This document shows, piece after piece, positions 18,114-20,574 of a stretch of 20,574 nt of DNA. Positions within the stretch are counted from its first letter, which is position 1. Each line of letters begins with the position of its first letter. The stretch comes from Gracilaria domingensis (lineage: Eukaryota; Rhodophyta; Florideophyceae; Gracilariales; Gracilariaceae). A program made the translations under genes and the position numbers. The stretch lies in contig VCMS01000530.1 in the NCBI GenBank assembly GCA_022539475.1, positions 1 to 20,574 of the forward strand, read 5' to 3'. Under the pieces are notes generated by a model, which worked only from the letters and a program-made list of their open reading frames with translations, made no database searches and was not told the DNA's origin.

Positions 18114-19526
18114 CTGTCATCAACACGAGAGGTAGCAACACCAGTAAGGCACCTGGTCCCGCAGGCATCCGTCGTCCTTACGATGAGCGGACTATGGAGA
18201 CAAGATCATCCCACTACGAAGCGGACAGGCGCCAAAACAAAGTTACGCTCCGCTACGAAGCCCGACTGCGTCGAAAAGGGCATCGTCTGCGTGAAGTTCA
18301 GACGTTCGAGAAGCAAGGGGAACTCTGCGCCGCGAAACAGACGGTTCAGCAGACGCAAACGGCTGTGTCAAGAGAGAGGAAGAATGAGAGTCAGAAAAGG
18401 TCCTTCGTGTCCAGACCGCGGATGCGCAATCCACATAAGGCCATGGTTAGCCATTGTGTTAAACGGCGCAGCGCGAGATGCCCTCTTGCGAGGCGAGACG
18501 CAGAGAAGCGCGCGCCCATTTGTGACGGCGTCAGGCGGTGATAGTCGCGCCGCTCGTGCGGCGCTTGGCAACCAAAAAACATGCACGACCGTCCGGCGAG
18601 TGCCTGACCGCCGGCGCAACCGCGTGCAGCTTATCGATCCGCTCTTCGCTCGCCGCACCACCGCCGCTTCCCCAGTTATGGTAGCCATTTGCTGATTTCA
18701 GCGCCAGCGCCCAGCGCCTTCCTGGCGGCGCCTACTTTCGCATTTGCACAGCGCCGCGGCCTGCCGAACGGCGCGACGCAAACCCGCTGATCGTCCTTGC
18801 TTTCTCGATCTACTGCGCAATTTGAAACTCGCCGCGCGATTTACACGCTTGGCATTCGCGCACGAGGGCCGTCGCGAGTTGGCTCGTCGCAAGCCGAAAA
18901 CCGATGCACTTCAGCCGCAGCCTCCTATCGCCGGGTCCTTTCTATGCGGTCATACTCAGTGGCTCCCTCATATCGCGGCCGGCACTAAGAAATGGCCTCC
19001 AACGCTATTTGGACCTGGTGGGTGGCTAACGCGGATTCAACGCCTTATAGAGCGCCCTGCGTTTCTTTGTCCGCGTCGAGCTGACCTTATTGGTTAGTTG
19101 TGGCTGAGAGTCGTGTGCCTTACGCATCGTGGCGTGCGCGTCGCGCGGTGCGCCTTGCCAGGCAAGTGGCGGGCGGCAACTTGGGTTCAGCTCTTGCTCA
19201 CCCGCCCACACCACATACGTCAAGGTGTTTCTGGGACGGCGGCGCCTCACGCCTTGGGAAACAGCGGAACTGGACGTTCTCTTGGTTTCACTGGTGTCAT
19301 TTTATTCTACCATGGATCATCTTCTATTACCGGGTTTGATGCTACTCGTTTGACAAGCACCGCGCTAACGCCTAATGGTTTCTCTTGGTCATCGCTTATG
19401 GAGCCGGCATGTTTTACCATGAGACTGGCAGGGTTTCTGGGGCGACTCAGCGTTTTGGTCGGCATACCTACATGTGATTCTCATGAAGGGCGGGCACATC
19501 AAATGTCACCCATCACTGGAGAGTGA
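18114..19526 (+). pseudogene. LINE-like reverse transcriptase, one frame with two stops
   Basis: This single plus frame has 471 codons and only two internal stops (TGA 18693-18695, TAG 19095-19097). About 18-20 would be expected by chance. Within it, VRKGPSCPDRGCAIHIRPWL at 18390-18449 followed by AIVLNGAARDALL resembles the 'G-V-x-Q-G-x-P-L-S-P-x-L-F-x-x-x-L-x-x-L' palm region. ARPFVTASGGD at 18510-18542 sits where the A-x-Y-A-D-D catalytic loop belongs, and has lost the Y and first D. PPIAGSFLCGHTQWLPHIAA at 18921-18980, then TKK, matches the thumb 'Y-L-G-x-x-L-x-x-x-x-x-W-x-x-H-I-x-x-x-x-x-K-A'. LRVVCLTHRGVRVARCA (19101-19151) fits the 'Y-G-x-x-x-W' helix and following basic region. Inactive because of the stops and lost catalytic residues. 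Confidence 0.65.
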
Positions 19527-19593
19527 ACACGCTTCTAGCCATCTGCGCAATCGTTTCTCCGTTCTTGGCCACCACCAGCAACTCTTTGGCTCT
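19213..19593 (+). pseudogene. Post-RT C-terminal tail of the LINE-like relic, frame-shifted pieces
   Basis: Protein-like pieces alternate between two frames. One frame reads TTYVKVFLGRRRLTPWETAE and LDVLLVSLVSF at 19213-19317, like the 'L-G-x-x-P-L-x-x-x-x-x-x-R-x-L' stretch after LINE RT domains. The other reads TGFDATRLTSTALTPNGFSW at 19335-19394. The first frame again reads FWGDSAFWSAYLHVILMKGG and HIKCHPSLESEHASSHL at 19432-19545. Small insertions or deletions would explain the switches. A cysteine/histidine-rich end typical of some LINE clades is hinted at by HIKCH and EHASSH but is not complete. Confidence 0.35.
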
Positions 19594-19810
19594 TCGCTTT
19601 AACTACCAACTGTCAGGAGATTTATCGCGTCTCGGTTCTGCATCCATGATTTTTACTCGGCGTCTTGCTCGCTTGAGGCTCATCGCTTCGGTCTTGGCAC
19701 TACCTGGCACCCCAACAAATTCGCGCATCGTCGCGGCTCCTTCGATCGCGCTCGTCGACCACTTCTGTTAACCTCTTGTCCTTGGGCACCCGGTGTTGGC
19801 TATAAAACTG

Positions 19811-19837
19811 CTACCGTAATCTTAGATTACTAGGTAG
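19811..19837 (+). other. Hairpin with CTACC-GTAATCT / AGATTAC-GGTAG stem
   Basis: CTACC (19811-19815) pairs with GGTAG (19833-19837), and GTAATCT (19816-19822) with AGATTAC (19824-19830). One base lies between the inner arms and a two-base bulge (TA, 19831-19832) on the 3' side. That gives twelve perfectly paired positions over 27 bases, with the innermost pairs opening to form the loop. It lies about 220 bases after the last protein-like piece of the LINE-like relic, so it could be part of its 3' untranslated region, where some LINEs carry a hairpin recognised by their RT. That role is inference. Confidence 0.5.
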
Positions 19838-19839
19838 TG

Positions 19840-20574
19840 AAGTAACCGTGCCGCGTGGCGGTGTGGAAGATCCCTCCGGAGTCGGAGCAGTGTGGTAGCG
19901 AGTTCGCCTGGCGTTATTGCGGGGACCGTGCTACTAGTACATGATCGTTCGCCTAGCTCTCTGGGGTGGGCTTAGGATCACCTTAAGTGAGCAAAACTCC
20001 CTCTGTCAGTAGGCGACTCGGTTTGACAGTATTTACTGAAGGAAGGAAGAAGAAGGATCCTCTACCCGTAGGAGACCGGTGCGAAGGATTACGAGTTTTG
20101 CGGATCCTTTCCAGCTTAAGCAGGTTGATCAGAGCCGATCCTTCTCCGCTCAGAAGGTTTAATCTTACTGATGTACCGCCCGCTTGCTGTCGTACCACCC
20201 AACATGTCGGGCGACAAGATGGGTCCTTGGCAAGCTGCTAAGAGCTCAAGTTTGTCCTGAGACGACTATATCTGTGGCGTCGGTCGTTCTTGCCTCCCTA
20301 CGAACGAGAGACGCATTCCCTCTGGTTTTGGAGCCTCGCCCCCGAAGGGTTACTCCCACTCACCGCAATATGAAGATCCTGGTTCGAGAAGTCAGTTACA
20401 AAGCCAAGAGCACTATCAGACCCTGGTGTCTGGATGACTCGGCTCTTCTGCTCGTCCGACAGCCTTTTGTTGATTGACGAATCGAGAGGGACCGCCACAG
20501 GATCTCTGGGAGAACTATGCACAGCGCCGTCTACACTACCTGCAAACGCCAAGCCGTGCCAAAATATACGTCAC
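19840..20574. other. No recognisable gene; continuation of moderate-to-high GC DNA
   Basis: Frames on both strands (for example 20184-20477 plus and 19983-20198 minus) are open but unassigned. I checked for 5S rRNA, U1/U2/U6 snRNA and tRNA signatures and saw none. The sequence keeps the composition of the LINE-like block, so it may still be part of that insertion or of another decayed copy. Confidence 0.4.

Larger units (their letters stand above)
17455..19780 (+). mobile_element. Degenerate non-LTR (LINE-like) retrotransposon
   Basis: A GC-richer block than the DNA to its left, holding several plus-strand segments in the order expected for a LINE ORF2: a basic inter-domain segment (17455-17739), a KAPGPAGI motif (18146-18169), RT palm-like motifs (18390-18542), a thumb-like motif (18921-18992) and a post-RT tail (19213-19593). 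LINEs copy their RNA at a nicked target site. No endonuclease domain was recognised on either side, and no poly-A tail or target-site duplication was found, so the ends are estimates. The distance from KAPGPAGI to the palm motif is about 80 codons shorter than usual, suggesting an internal deletion or that the first motif is fortuitous. The clade cannot be assigned by eye. Confidence 0.65.

Noticed and set aside
20380..20460. Second LINE RT catalytic loop (CLDDSALLL in a plus frame)
   Set aside because: The short match stands alone. No palm or thumb motifs occur at proper distances around it.
19100..20574. Organelle-derived DNA (mitochondrial cox1/cob or rRNA fragments)
   Set aside because: No recognisable cytochrome or rRNA segment. 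The protein-like pieces fit a LINE tail better.

Overview
The window looks like gene-poor eukaryotic nuclear DNA carrying remains of retrotransposons. I see no bacterial-style operons, no rRNA or tRNA genes, no CRISPR array and no intact protein-coding gene that I recognise. G+C content is moderate, apart from a GC-rich island at about 4.3-5.4 kb. The host cannot be named from this sequence. A protist with a compact-to-moderate genome (for example a coccidian or other alveolate) fits but is not shown. All family calls below come from reading translations by eye, not from database alignment.

Left part (1-3660, minus strand): the broken pol region of a Ty3/Gypsy-type LTR retrotransposon. Reading down the minus strand, the pieces come in the canonical Ty3 order: RT fingers, RT palm, RNase H with tether, H2C2 zinc-finger region, integrase core, integrase C-terminal part, and a chromodomain-like end that runs off the left edge. 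Several frame changes and stops break it, and a C17 homopolymer lies inside the integrase core. A possible protease segment (3640-3960) lies just upstream on the element's strand.

3.6-6.0 kb: a strongly strand-asymmetric, T-poor and then GC-rich region with a long minus-strand open frame (4232-5176) that could be gag or simply a GC-driven open frame. At 6009-6689, minus strand, a second Ty3-like RT fragment has one internal stop in about 227 codons.

Middle (about 6.7-17.4 kb): no recognisable gene or element. A few open frames of 140-190 codons are close to chance expectation.

Right part (17455 to about 19780, plus strand): a non-LTR (LINE-like) reverse transcriptase relic. One frame runs 471 codons (18114-19526) with only two internal stops, and it holds RT palm and thumb-like motifs with a damaged catalytic motif. 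A perfect-stem hairpin follows at 19811-19837. The last 700 bases are unassigned.

The pieces do not work together as a pathway. This is a retroelement graveyard with at least two, probably three, independent insertions of different decay state. I did not find a convincing previously undescribed system.
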